Shown here piece by piece: positions 55,501 to 64,000 of a stretch of 64,000 nucleotides of DNA. The DNA is taken from the NCBI GenBank assembly GCA_000828975.1, contig AP014683.1:1379520-1443519 (forward strand), written 5' to 3'. How positions within the stretch are numbered: the stretch's first letter is position 1; every line of letters begins with the position of its first letter. The position numbers and the translations under genes are program-made. Source of the stretch: Burkholderiales bacterium GJ-E10. GTDB lineage: Bacteria; Pseudomonadota; Gammaproteobacteria; Burkholderiales; Burkholderiaceae_F. Under the pieces are notes generated by a model. The model was given only the letters and a program-made list of their open reading frames with translations. It had not been told where the DNA came from and made no database searches.

Positions 55501-58500
55501 CCGAAGCGACCGAAGCCAGCGGCAGCGCCGCCGGCGGCAAGGCCGCGGTCGGCGCGGCGATCGCGGTGTCGGTGGTCAACGACACGGTGGTGGCGACGAC
55601 CTCGACGAGCGTGGACTCGACCGGGGCGGTGGGTTTTGCGGCGAGCGGGGCTTCGGAGAGCGTGGCCAGCGCCACGGCCAGCGCCAGCGGCGGCAATGGC
55701 ACGAGCAGCAGCAGCGGCTCCTCGGGCAGTTCGGGCGTCGACGGGATGGTGCAGGACCAGACCAATTCGGCGGAGAGCAAGGGATCGTCGGCCGGCGTGG
55801 GCAGCGCATCGCAGCAGTCCGCCGACAGCAGCACCTCGTCGAGCGAGAACGGACAGGGATCGACGGGCGGCACCTCGGTGGCGGTGGCCGCGGCGGTGGG
55901 CGTGGACGTCGCGAACTCGACGGTGCAAGCGTATGTGCCGGCGGCGGTCGGGGTCAAGGCCAGCAACGGACTGTCCGTGACGACGGTTTCGAACATGGAC
56001 GCGAGCACCGTGGCCGACGGCAGCCAGGTGGGCACGGCGAGCGGATCGAGCGGCAGCGGCGCATCGGTGGGAGTGGGCGCAGCGGTGGCGATCACGCTGG
56101 CGCATCAGGTCAATGATGCGACGCTCGGCGGCGGCACGGCGCTGGCGGCGACGCCGACGACGATGACCGGGGTGGCGGCCGACCAGTACGAGGCCGGATC
56201 GCTGACGGTGAGTGCGCTGCAGACGGATCTGAGCATCGCATCGCCGGGCGTTCCCGGCTCGACCGCCGCGGGGCCGGCGTCGGTCGATGTGACGCAGGGC
56301 GGGGTGAGCGGGCGCGAGGATCTGTTCGGCGCGTCGGCGACCTCGGGTGCCGGCGCATCCGACGTGGGCGTGGCCGGTTCGCTGGCGATCGATCTGGTAG
56401 ACAGCGAATCGGTGGCGACGGTGGCGTCGGGGACGGTGACGCTGACGGGCGGATCGCTGGGGCTGAGTTCGGACGATCTGAGTTCGAGCACGGTGGCGGC
56501 GCTGCCCGCAGGGAGCGGCACAAGCAGCGGCGCGAGCGGGGGCTCGGTCGGGGTCGGCGCGTCGGTGGGACTGAACATCGTTGCGACGCGATCGCAGGCG
56601 ACGCTGGCCGACGGGGTGACGGTGAGCGGGGCGGGGCCGGTGTCGCTGAGCGCCTTGGGCACCCATGTGGTGACCACGCAGGCCGACCAGGGTGCGGCCG
56701 GCGGCGTGGCGGTGACGCCGGTGGTGGCGGTCTCGGTGGTCAACGATCAGACGCAGGCGTCGATCGGCGCGCTGGTGGGCGGGCTGTCGGCAAGCGGCGA
56801 CGTGACGGTGAGCGCGCAGCAGACGGCGACCGAAGCGACCGAAGCCAGCGGCAGCGCCGCCGGCGGCAAGGCCGCGGTCGGCGCGGCGATCGCGGTGTCG
56901 GTGGTCAACGACACGGTGGTGGCGACGACCTCGACGAGCGTGGACTCGACCGGGGCGGTGGGTTTTGCGGCGAGCGGGGCTTCGGAGAGCGTGGCCAGCG
57001 CCACGGCCAGCGCCAGCGGCGGCAATGGCACGAGCAGCAGCGGGAGTTCGTCGGGTTCTTCCTCTTCGGGCAGCGGTTCGGGCGTCGACGGGATGGTGCA
57101 GGACCAGACCAATTCGGCGGAGAGCAAAGGATCGTCGGCCGGCGTGGGCAGCGCATCGCAGCAGTCCGCCGACAGCAGCACCTCGTCGAGCGAGAACGGA
57201 CAGGGATCGACGGGCGGCACCTCGGTGGCGGTGGCCGCGGCGGTGGGCGTGGACGTCGCGAACTCGACGGTGCAAGCGTATGTGCCGGCGGCGGTCGGGG
57301 TCAAGGCCAGCAACGGACTGTCCGTGACGACGGTTTCGAACATGGACGCGAGCACCGTGGCCGACGGCAGCCAGGTGGGCACGGCGAGCGGATCGAGCGG
57401 CAGCGGCGCATCGGTGGGAGTGGGCGCAGCGGTGGCGATCACGCTGGCGCATCAGGTCAATGATGCGACGCTCGGCGGCGGCACGGCGCTGGCGGCGACG
57501 CCGACGACGATGACCGGGGTGGCGGCCGACCAGTACGAGGCCGGATCGCTGACGGTGAGTGCGCTGCAGACGGATCTGAGCATCGCATCGCCGGGCGTTC
57601 CCGGCTCGACCGCCGCGGGGCCGGCGTCGGTCGATGTGACGCAGGGCGGGGTGAGCGGGCGCGAGGATCTGTTCGGCGCGTCGGCGACCTCGGGTGCCGG
57701 CGCATCCGACGTGGGCGTGGCCGGTTCGCTGGCGATCGATCTGGTGGACAGCGAATCGGTGGCGACGGTGGCGTCGGGGACGGTGACGCTGACGGGCGGA
57801 TCGCTGGGGCTGAGTTCGGACGATCTGAGTTCGAGCACGGTGGCGGCGCTGCCCGCAGGGAGCGGCACAAGCAGCGGCGCGAGCGGGGGCTCGGTCGGGG
57901 TCGGCGCGTCGGTGGGACTGAACATCGTTGCGACGCGATCGCAGGCGACGCTGGCCGACGGGGTGACGGTGAGCGGGGCGGGGCCGGTGTCGCTGAGCGC
58001 CTTGGGCACCCATGTGGTGACCACGCAGGCCGACCAGGGTGCGGCCGGCGGCGTGGCGGTGACGCCGGTGGTGGCGGTCTCGGTGGTCAACGATCAGACG
58101 CAGGCGTCGATCGGCGCGCTGGTGGGCGGGCTGTCGGCAAGCGGCGACGTGACGGTGAGCGCGCAGCAGACGGCGACCGAAGCGACCGAAGCCAGCGGCA
58201 GCGCCGCCGGCGGCAAGGCCGCGGTCGGCGCGGCGATCGCGGTGTCGGTGGTCAACGACACGGTGGTGGCGACGACCTCGACGAGCGTGGACTCGACCGG
58301 GGCGGTGGGTTTTGCGGCGAGCGGGGCTTCGGAGAGCGTGGCCAGCGCCACGGCCAGCGCCAGCGGCGGCAATGGCACGAGCAGCAGCAGCGGCTCCTCG
58401 GGCAGTTCGGGCGTCGACGGGATGGTGCAGGACCAGACCAATTCGGCGGAGAGCAAGGGATCGTCGGCCGGCGTGGGCAGCGCATCGCAGCAGTCCGCCG

Positions 58501-61500
58501 ACAGCAGCACCTCGTCGAGCGAGAACGGACAGGGATCGACGGGCGGCACCTCGGTGGCGGTGGCCGCGGCGGTGGGCGTGGACGTCGCGAACTCGACGGT
58601 GCAAGCGTATGTGCCGGCGGCGGTCGGGGTCAAGGCCAGCAACGGACTGTCCGTGACGACGGTTTCGAACATGGACGCGAGCACCGTGGCCGACGGCAGC
58701 CAGGTGGGCACGGCGAGCGGATCGAGCGGCAGCGGCGCATCGGTGGGAGTGGGCGCAGCGGTGGCGATCACGCTGGCGCATCAGGTCAATGATGCGACGC
58801 TCGGCGGCGGCACGGCGCTGGCGGCGACGCCGACGACGATGACCGGGGTGGCGGCCGACCAGTACGAGGCCGGATCGCTGACGGTGAGTGCGCTGCAGAC
58901 GGATCTGAGCATCGCATCGCCGGGCGTTCCCGGCTCGACCGCCGCGGGGCCGGCGTCGGTCGATGTGACGCAGGGCGGGGTGAGCGGGCGCGAGGATCTG
59001 TTCGGCGCGTCGGCGACCTCGGGTGCCGGCGCATCCGACGTGGGCGTGGCCGGTTCGCTGGCGATCGATCTGGTAGACAGCGAATCGGTGGCGACGGTGG
59101 CGTCGGGGACGGTGACGCTGACGGGCGGATCGCTGGGGCTGAGTTCGGACGATCTGAGTTCGAGCACGGTGGCGGCGCTGCCCGCAGGTAGCGGCGCGGG
59201 CGGAGGCTCGGTCGGGGTCGGCGCGTCGGTGGGACTGAACATCGTTGCGACGCGATCGCAGGCGACGCTGGCCGACGGGGTGACGGTGAGCGGGGCGGGG
59301 CCGGTGTCGCTGAGCGCCTTGGGCACCCATGTGGTGACCACGCAGGCCGACCAGGGTGCGGCCGGCGGCGTGGCGGTGACGCCGGTGGTGGCGGTCTCGG
59401 TGGTCAACGATCAGACGCAGGCGTCGATCGGCGCGCTGGTGGGCGGGCTGTCGGCAAGCGGCGACGTGACGGTGAGCGCGCAGCAGACGGCGACCGAAGC
59501 GACCGAAGCCAGCGGCAGCGCCGCCGGCGGCAAGGCCGCGGTCGGCGCGGCGATCGCGGTGTCGGTGGTCAACGACACGGTGGTGGCGACGACCTCGACG
59601 AGCGTGGACTCGACCGGGGCGGTGGGTTTTGCGGCGAGCGGGGCTTCGGAGAGCGTGGCCAGCGCCACGGCCAGCGCCAGCGGCGGCAATGGCACGAGCA
59701 GCAGCGGGAGTTCGTCGGGTTCTTCCTCTTCGGGCAGCGGTTCGGGCGTCGACGGGATGGTGCAGGACCAGACCAATTCGGCGGAGAGCAAGGGATCGTC
59801 GGCCGGCGTGGGCAGCGCATCGCAGCAGTCCGCCGACAGCAGCACCTCGTCGAGCGAGAACGGACAGGGATCGACCAGCGAGGGCTCGGTGGCGGTGGCC
59901 GCGGCCATCGGCGTCGACGTCGCGAACTCGACGGTGCAGGCGTATGTGCCGGCGGCGGTCGGGGTCAAGGCCAGCAACGGACTGTCCGTGACGACGGTGT
60001 CGAACATGGACGCCCGCACCGTGGCCGACGGCAGCCAGGTGGGCGCGAGTTCGAGCAGTGGTACCCAACAATCGGGTTCCGGTAGCGGTGGTTCGAAGGT
60101 CGGAATCGGTGCGGCGGTGGCAATCACGGTTGCCAACCAGATCAACGACGCCACCCTCGGCGGCGGCACGTCGCTGGCAGCGACGCCGACGACGATGACC
60201 GGGGTGGCGGCCGACCAGTACGAGGCCGGATCGCTGACGGTGAGTGCGCTGCAGACGGATCTGGGCATCGCATCGCCGGGCGTTCCCGGCTCGACCGCGG
60301 CGGGGCCGGCGTCGGTCGATGTGGCGCAGGGCGGGGTGAGCGGGCGCGAGGATCTGTTCGGCGCGTCGGCGACCTCGGGTGCCGGCGCATCCGACGTGGG
60401 CTTGGCGGGTTCGCTGGCCGTCAACGTGATCAACAGCGACAGCAGCGCCGTGGTGGCGGGAGGCGCGAACGTCACGATCAACGGCGGAGCCGTGGCGGTC
60501 GGCGCCGAAAATCTCCTTTCGGCCGATGCCGCGGCGCTCCCGAGCACGGGCGGCGCCAGCGGGGGGAAGCTCGGTGTCGGCGCCTCGGTTGCCTTGAACA
60601 CCATCACCGAGCACGGCACGGCAGCGATCCAGGACGGCGCAACGCTGTCGGGCACGCTCGCGTCGCTCAGCGTCACGGCCAACTCGGTTAGCGATACCGC
60701 GAGCAGCGCGCAAGCCGGCGCCTCGGGCGGGGTCGCGGTCGATGCGGTCGTCGGGATGTCGATCCTCAACGAAAACACGCTCGCGTCGGTCGGAAGCGGT
60801 AGCGCGTTCGACAGTGCGGGGAATGTCGAAATTGCCGCGAATAGCGGCGGCGCCAACACGGCCTCTGCGATTGCGTCGATCGACGGGTCGCAATCGAACG
60901 TCGCCGTCGGCGGCTCCGTCGCCCTCATCACCGGGACCGGCATTCTCGGCGGCGTGGGTTCGGGGAATGCCGTCACATCGAGCACGACCGCGATCCTGAA
61001 CCGGAACGCCACCATCGGGGGGAGCCTCGCGATCGCGGCGACTTCCGCCCGTACCTACCAGGCCGAGTCGACGGCCTCGGCGAGCGGCAACCAGTTCAGC
61101 ACCGCCATGCAGAACGGCAACGATGCCACCTCGGGTGGTGGATCGGTGACGAGTGGCGAGACCTTGAATACTTCGCAGGCGCAAAGTGCGATCACCAGCG
61201 GCACCAGCGGTGCCGGTCAGGGCGAGTCCCAAGCGAGCGGCGGCAGTTCGTCGAGCTCCGGCAAGGTTTCGGTGGCGGCAGCCGTCGGCGCCGTGATCGC
61301 AGGCGATCAGGTCTCGGCATCGATCGGAAGCACGCCAACCGGCACCGCGGGCGGCACGACGGCAGTTCCGCCGATCTCCGTGACCGGCGCGACATCCGTC
61401 TCGGTGACAGCGACCAATCAGGGCGACGTGTTCACCGAAGGCAACGGTTCGACGGACACCAGTTCGAAAGTGGGAATCGGCGTCGGCGTGGCGCTGGGAA

Positions 61501-64000
61501 TCGTGGGCAACAGCACCACCGCCTCGATCGCCGACAAGACGGTCCTGCAAACCCCGGGATCCGTTTCGGTCAATGCCACGTCCTCCGAGAACCAGGACCA
61601 GAATTTCATGCAGGGCCGCGTCGCGGCGGTGGCAATGTCCGGTGCCTCGGCGAGCAAGGTTGCCGTGGCCGGATCCGTCGCCGCCGCGGTTTCCGCCTCG
61701 TCGACGACCGCCAGCCTCGGAAACGACGTGGTGATCGAGGGCACCACGACCGGAAGCGTTGCCGGTGCGCTTTCGGTGGAGGCGGTGAATACCAGCGCGC
61801 TGAGCGCCAACGCGTGGAGCGGTAGCGCCTCGGATCAGGGCGTGGGAATCGGTGCGTCGATCGCGGCCGTGGTGTCGACCGACACCTATTCGGCGACGGT
61901 CGGAACCGGGGGCGTCATCGACGCCGCGGGTGTCACCGTATCCGCCACCAACGAAAACCTGAACGGTGCGCCCAGCGGCCTGATCACGCTGGCAAACGAT
62001 GCCGCGAATGCCGCGCAATCGGATGCCTCCGGATTCGGGAGCAACCTCTCGACCGACGCGAATACGCTCCAGACCCAACTCAAGGCCTTGTCCTCGGACC
62101 TGACCCTGACCCTGCTCGGCCAGAACAATTATCTTGCCGAGGTGGGAGCCGGTGCGGCCTCCGGCAACAGCGTAGCGATCGCCGGCGGGTTCGCGGTGGA
62201 ATTCATCCAGAACCATGTGAAGGCGGAGATCGGCGCCGGCACGACCGTGGATTCCCCCGGCGGTGAGGTTTCGGTCCAGGCATCGGACCAGACGAGCGCC
62301 AAGACCCTGGTCGGATCGCTCGCCGTATCGGGCGGCTCTGCCGGCGTCGGGGTCGACGCCGCGGTTCTCGACGACAGCAGCGGAATCACGGCCACGATCG
62401 ACGGCGGAGCGACGGTTCAGCAGTCCGCGTCGGTGAACGTCGCCGCGACGTCGACGCAAGACGTCGCGCTTTTCGCGGTGAGCGCCGGAGCGGCGGACAG
62501 CGTAGGCGTGGGCGGGGTCATCGGCCTCGTCACCGCGGGGAGAACGGCAAGCGCCACCATCGGTGCGGGCAGCACCGTCAATGCGGCCGCGATGAACGTC
62601 CCGCTTGCCGGCGGCGGCTCGGCATTGTCCTCGGGGGCGGTGGACGTCTCGGCCACCAACGACTTCTCCGCCATCGACATCGGCGGAGGCATCGGAGTCG
62701 GCAGTTCGGTGGGCATCGGGGCGACCTTGATTCCGGTCGTGATCAACGACAACGCCTATGCGCAGATCGATTCGGGCGCGACGGCGAAAACCTCGATCGA
62801 TGCCGCGTCGCTGACCCTTTCCGGCACCAGCGCGGAAGACGTCACCAATATCGCGGTTGCCGGTTCGGCCGCCGGAGACGTGGCGATTTCCGGGGTCGCC
62901 ACGCCGGTGACGCAATTCGTGACCACCGACGCCACCATCGGACAGGACGCCACGATCACGGCCACGACCGGGGCCGTCGACGCCACGGCACAGGACACCA
63001 CCCAGATCCTCAACGTCGGTGGCGCGGTGGGCGGCGGCGGAACGGTCGGCGTCGGCGGCGCCGGCGCGGTCTCCAGCCTCAACGATACAACCGAGGCCTA
63101 CATCGGTGACGGCTCGTCCGTGACCGCGGGGGGCGCGGTGACCGTGAAGGCCCTGGCCACGGAGAGCGTGCTCACGGACGTGGTGACCGGGGCGGTCGGC
63201 GGCAGCGCAGGCGTGGCCGTGGCATTGGCCTCGAGCGCGATCAGCGACACCACCGAAGCCTATCTCGGGTATGGCACATCGGTTACCGCCGACTCGGTCG
63301 ACGTGCAATCCCGCGACAACTCCACCATCAATGATCTTGCGGGGTCCCTGGCGGGAGGCGGCTCATTCGGCGCCGGCGCGGGGGCCGACGTGAATGTCCT
63401 GATCAAGAACACCTACGCCTGGATCGGCCAGGATGCCGCGGGTTCCGCCAGCGGCGCGGCCGCCAAGGTCACGGCCTCGGGCGGGGACGTGACGGTAAAG
63501 GCGACGAGCCACGAGAACGTCACGTCGCTGGTTGCCGGCGCAGCCATCGGCGGTACGGCCGGCGCGGCGGGTGCGCTGCAGACCTATGTCTTGACGGGCA
63601 ATACCCAGGCCGCAATCGCCACCGGCGACACCGTCACCGCGTGGGGCACGGTCGCAGTGCTTGCCAACGATACCGATGCGCTCGGCGCAACTGTTGGGGG
63701 CGGCGCGCTGGGCGGCACGGCCGGGGTCGGCGCGGCGATCGGCGTCGTGGTCGCGGATCAGACCACCCTGGCGGGCATCGCGACCAACGCAAACGTCACG
63801 GCGTTGGGCAACGGCAGCGGTGCGACGGTTACCGTGGGGTATGCCGGCCAGTTTTCGGGCGGCAGCGAATCGAACCCCACCACGGCGCAGGGCGCCCAGA
63901 CGGAAGGCAGCAACCTTTCCGGCGGCACCCGGACCACGACCGCGGTCACGCGAACGGTGCAGGGGGTGGTGGTGAACGCCGCGGCCACGAGCGCGCTGGA
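52515..64000 (+). CDS. Giant filamentous-adhesin-like surface protein, incomplete at the right edge
   Basis: The plus-strand frame from ATG 52515 stays open to the window end: 3828 codons, no stop. The N-terminus MIRDLVRSLFPKPGAFQYSA, then LTPARAWA, is a signal peptide (cleavage near residue 36). Residues about 45-160 carry the haemagglutinin-type secretion domain seen in LktA/FHA-like adhesins: YNSFQSFFLAYGDKANLYVP, then NIVRAGPVNIRGILTSYQNG, GDIVFADSYGLIVGRTG and FTAITPT. This suggests two-partner-type export, although no TpsB partner is in the window. The rest is beta-helix-like sequence dominated by A, G, S, T and V. Residues about 857-2639 form four repeats of 439-452 residues. The upstream start is uncertain (GTG 52401). 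Ribosome-binding sequence is weak. It is probably secreted or surface-bound and could mediate adhesion or biofilm formation. Confidence 0.88.
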   Translation, partial: MIRDLVRSLFPKPGAFQYSALVPAALAMLTPARAWAAGPVAGNAAARSAIIADGRTNTVVTSVGNVTNITSGTVRGGVGYNSFQSFFLAYGDKANLYVPSNAGMLVNIVRAGPVNIRGILTSYQNGAIGGDIVFADSYGLIVGRTGVVDVGSFTAITPTPAVLNDLVDASGRVNGALAAKLLVGDVPLSSDGSVVVRGAVLAKNGVRIFSGNIQVGEAGSESADVAQHDALFQATVNTAGLIEGGAIVSTGGAIEIVAANAVTVSGTLRAPASHAHPGGVSIAAGGNVGISGRISANGTAGVNAGNISITAGHDIQIAGTAVLSAAGKGEQSNGGTIAVQAGNDLTAADGASLAAEGGSSGNAGTVELNAKNAASIGNLSIDLGATNGSAGALLIDPGTITVDSTNDGMYKNTNGIAVTLTASQSITIANGGVIDTVASSGNSGDISLTAPSIDIQGGATLQAGAGSTAGNITLTATATQAAPTAQIAIGDNSGLGATVKGGNITLLASSTLSSSYDHATITVENAQVQAAGGLIATATAIGGTTVTGVAASASADVLAQVRLLGSANVSSAGDMTLTASAQTTAGATGQVPSVVSLPADAAVAVSNVTSIATVEVGGSSTVDTGNTSSVLSLSATNTVASSAIADASGAAGGAAVAVNIGDVETTAKIDGAAKVTAAGALKLGGTTTVTQTTDAKASQGGAAATPGTGSAAAQWLTDPRFAPYLTQGGSSVTGAAALALGKLTSTTTVTMSSTNQATVGGALSLQGTATNGSSVNADGSSVTPGNGTVGIGAAVALDLARVANDATVAQDVHAGSMTISALASGGASQNTFDTSATSGIGASDVGVAGAFAANLVDSESVATVASGTVTLTGGSLGLSSDDLSSSTVAALPAGSGAGGGSVGVGASVGLNIVATRSQATLADGVTVSGAGPVSLSALGTHVVTTQADQGAAGGVAVTPVVAVSVVNDQTQASIGALVGGLSASGDVTVSAQQTATEATEASGSAAGGKAAVGAAIAVSVVNDTVVATTSTSVDSTGAVGFAASGASESVASATASASGGNGTSSSSGSSGSSGVDGMVQDQTNSAESKGSSAGVGSASQQSADSSTSSSENGQGSTGGTSVAVAAAVGVDVANSTVQAYVPAAVGVKASNGLSVTTVSNMDASTVADGSQVGTASGSSGSGASVGVGAAVAITLAHQVNDATLGGGTALAATPTTMTGVAADQYEAGSLTVSALQTDLSIASPGVPGSTAAGPASVDVTQGGVSGREDLFGASATSGAGASDVGVAGSLAIDLVDSESVATVASGTVTLTGGSLGLSSDDLSSSTVAALPAGSGTSSGASGGSVGVGASVGLNIVATRSQATLADGVTVSGAGPVSLSALGTHVVTTQADQGAAGGVAVTPVVAVSVVNDQTQASIGALVGGLSASGDVTVSAQQTATEATEASGSAAGGKAAVGAAIAVSVVNDTVVATTSTSVDSTGAVGFAASGASESVASATASASGGNGTSSSGSSSGSSSSGSGSGVDGMVQDQTNSAESKGSSAGVGSASQQSADSSTSSSENGQGSTGGTSVAVAAAVGVDVANSTVQAYVPAAVGVKASNGLSVTTVSNMDASTVADGSQVGTASGSSGSGASVGVGAAVAITLAHQVNDATLGGGTALAATPTTMTGVAADQYEAGSLTVSALQTDLSIASPGVPGSTAAGPASVDVTQGGVSGREDLFGASATSGAGASDVGVAGSLAIDLVDSESVATVASGTVTLTGGSLGLSSDDLSSSTVAALPAGSGTSSGASGGSVGVGASVGLNIVATRSQATLADGVTVSGAGPVSLSALGTHVVTTQADQGAAGGVAVTPVVAVSVVNDQTQASIGALVGGLSASGDVTVSAQQTATEATEASGSAAGGKAAVGAAIAVSVVNDTVVATTSTSVDSTGAVGFAASGASESVASATASASGGNGTSSSSGSSGSSGVDGMVQDQTNSAESKGSSAGVGSASQQSADSSTSSSENGQGSTGGTSVAVAAAVGVDVANSTVQAYVPAAVGVKASNGLSVTTVSNMDASTVADGSQVGTASGSSGSGASVGVGAAVAITLAHQVNDATLGGGTALAATPTTMTGVAADQYEAGSLTVSALQTDLSIASPGVPGSTAAGPASVDVTQGGVSGREDLFGASATSGAGASDVGVAGSLAIDLVDSESVATVASGTVTLTGGSLGLSSDDLSSSTVAALPAGSGAGGGSVGVGASVGLNIVATRSQATLADGVTVSGAGPVSLSALGTHVVTTQADQGAAGGVAVTPVVAVSVVNDQTQASIGALVGGLSASGDVTVSAQQTATEATEASGSAAGGKAAVGAAIAVSVVNDTVVATTSTSVDSTGAVGFAASGASESVASATASASGGNGTSSSGSSSGSSSSGSGSGVDGMVQDQTNSAESKGSSAGVGSASQQSADSSTSSSENGQGSTSEGSVAVAAAIGVDVANSTVQAYVPAAVGVKASNGLSVTTVSNMDARTVADGSQVGASSSSGTQQSGSGSGGSKVGIGAAVAITVANQINDATLGGGTSLAATPTTMTGVAADQYEAGSLTVSALQTDLGIASPGVPGSTAAGPASVDVAQGGVSGREDLFGASATSGAGASDVGLAGSLAVNVINSDSSAVVAGGANVTINGGAVAVGAENLLSADAAALPSTGGASGGKLGVGASVALNTITEHGTAAIQDGATLSGTLASLSVTANSVSDTASSAQAGASGGVAVDAVVGMSILNENTLASVGSGSAFDSAGNVEIAANSGGANTASAIASIDGSQSNVAVGGSVALITGTGILGGVGSGNAVTSSTTAILNRNATIGGSLAIAATSARTYQAESTASASGNQFSTAMQNGNDATSGGGSVTSGETLNTSQAQSAITSGTSGAGQGESQASGGSSSSSGKVSVAAAVGAVIAGDQVSASIGSTPTGTAGGTTAVPPISVTGATSVSVTATNQGDVFTEGNGSTDTSSKVGIGVGVALGIVGNSTTASIADKTVLQTPGSVSVNATSSENQDQNFMQGRVAAVAMSGASASKVAVAGSVAAAVSASSTTASLGNDVVIEGTTTGSVAGALSVEAVNTSALSANAWSGSASDQGVGIGASIAAVVSTDTYSATVGTGGVIDAAGVTVSATNENLNGAPSGLITLANDAANAAQSDASGFGSNLSTDANTLQTQLKALSSDLTLTLLGQNNYLAEVGAGAASGNSVAIAGGFAVEFIQNHVKAEIGAGTTVDSPGGEVSVQASDQTSAKTLVGSLAVSGGSAGVGVDAAVLDDSSGITATIDGGATVQQSASVNVAATSTQDVALFAVSAGAADSVGVGGVIGLVTAGRTASATIGAGSTVNAAAMNVPLAGGGSALSSGAVDVSATNDFSAIDIGGGIGVGSSVGIGATLIPVVINDNAYAQIDSGATAKTSIDAASLTLSGTSAEDVTNIAVAGSAAGDVAISGVATPVTQFVTTDATIGQDATITATTGAVDATAQDTTQILNVGGAVGGGGTVGVGGAGAVSSLNDTTEAYIGDGSSVTAGGAVTVKALATESVLTDVVTGAVGGSAGVAVALASSAISDTTEAYLGYGTSVTADSVDVQSRDNSTINDLAGSLAGGGSFGAGAGADVNVLIKNTYAWIGQDAAGSASGAAAKVTASGGDVTVKATSHENVTSLVAGAAIGGTAGAAGALQTYVLTGNTQAAIATGDTVTAWGTVAVLANDTDALGATVGGGALGGTAGVGAAIGVVVADQTTLAGIATNANVTALGNGSGATVTVGYAGQFSGGSESNPTTAQGAQTEGSNLSGGTRTTTAVTRTVQGVVVNAAATSAL
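55083..60431 (+). repeat. Four tandem in-frame repeats of about 1.3 kb in the adhesin gene
   Basis: Copies start at 55083, 56400, 57747 and 59076 (lengths 1317, 1347, 1329 and about 1356 bases; all multiples of three). They are nearly identical over most of their length; the last diverges after about 59876. Two indel sites vary: a 12-base one near the start (GSGAGGGS versus GSGTSSGASGGS) and an 18-base one in the serine/glycine linker. The four copies show all four combinations. Confidence 0.95.

Noticed and set aside
55083..60431. Separate adhesin genes or pseudogenes for each large repeat
   Set aside because: The copies are in one continuous frame with no stops or internal start regions.
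54369..63308. A minus-strand open frame of 2979 codons
   Set aside because: It lies antisense to the adhesin, is dominated by R, H, A and G, has no family motifs, and mirrors the adhesin repeats. It is a by-product of codon composition.

Overview
The window is GC-rich chromosomal DNA that looks betaproteobacterial (Burkholderiales/Rhodocyclales-like). The main evidence is gene order: mltG-tmk-holB-pilZ-tatD, ygfZ divergent from mltG, yciB-bolA, ppsR divergent from ppsA, thiC-thiO-thiS-thiG behind a TPP riboswitch, and rnr-rlmB beside tRNA-Leu. This is inference from synteny; no rRNA is present.

Region 1 (1-15879, all minus strand) is a surface-polysaccharide locus. Read in transcription order it encodes a multidomain type I polyketide synthase, an alpha-oxoamine synthase, a mannose-1-phosphate guanylyltransferase, a KpsE-like and a KpsM-like export protein, a DUF4214-glycosyltransferase fusion, and a second glycosyltransferase cut by the left window edge. 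The first five genes overlap or nearly touch. The PKS and oxoamine synthase plausibly make an amino-lipid for the polysaccharide, as proposed for related genes in other capsule loci. The distal part (about 1-3620) has clearly lower GC. The PKS carries two in-frame insertions of palindromic intergenic-type repeats.

Region 2 (16289-28782) holds a DUF748/AsmA-like envelope protein, two LuxR-type regulators, a small secreted protein, a tiny lipoprotein, a membrane-anchored thioredoxin, and a cyclic-di-GMP group (PilZ protein, GGDEF-EAL protein, and an HTH-degenerate EAL-HDOD protein). A small MITE-like element lies at 21579-21712.

Region 3 (28965-48583) is mostly housekeeping: tRNA-Leu(CAG), rnr, rlmB, the thiamine operon, bolA/yciB, NRDE, ygfZ, the tightly coupled mltG-tmk-holB-pilZ-tatD chain, 5-FCL, an outer-membrane protein and ppsR. 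Two toxin-antitoxin-like pairs are embedded: a ParD-like antitoxin with a nucleotidyltransferase-fold protein, and HigBA. Each has a clear palindrome at its promoter or start.

Region 4 (48672-64000) contains ppsA, a SapC-family gene, and a giant filamentous-adhesin-like gene on the plus strand. That gene starts near 52515 and stays open past the right edge (over 3,800 codons). It contains four near-identical in-frame repeats of about 1.3 kb whose indel variants are shuffled among copies. The very long antisense open frames across this gene are composition artefacts.
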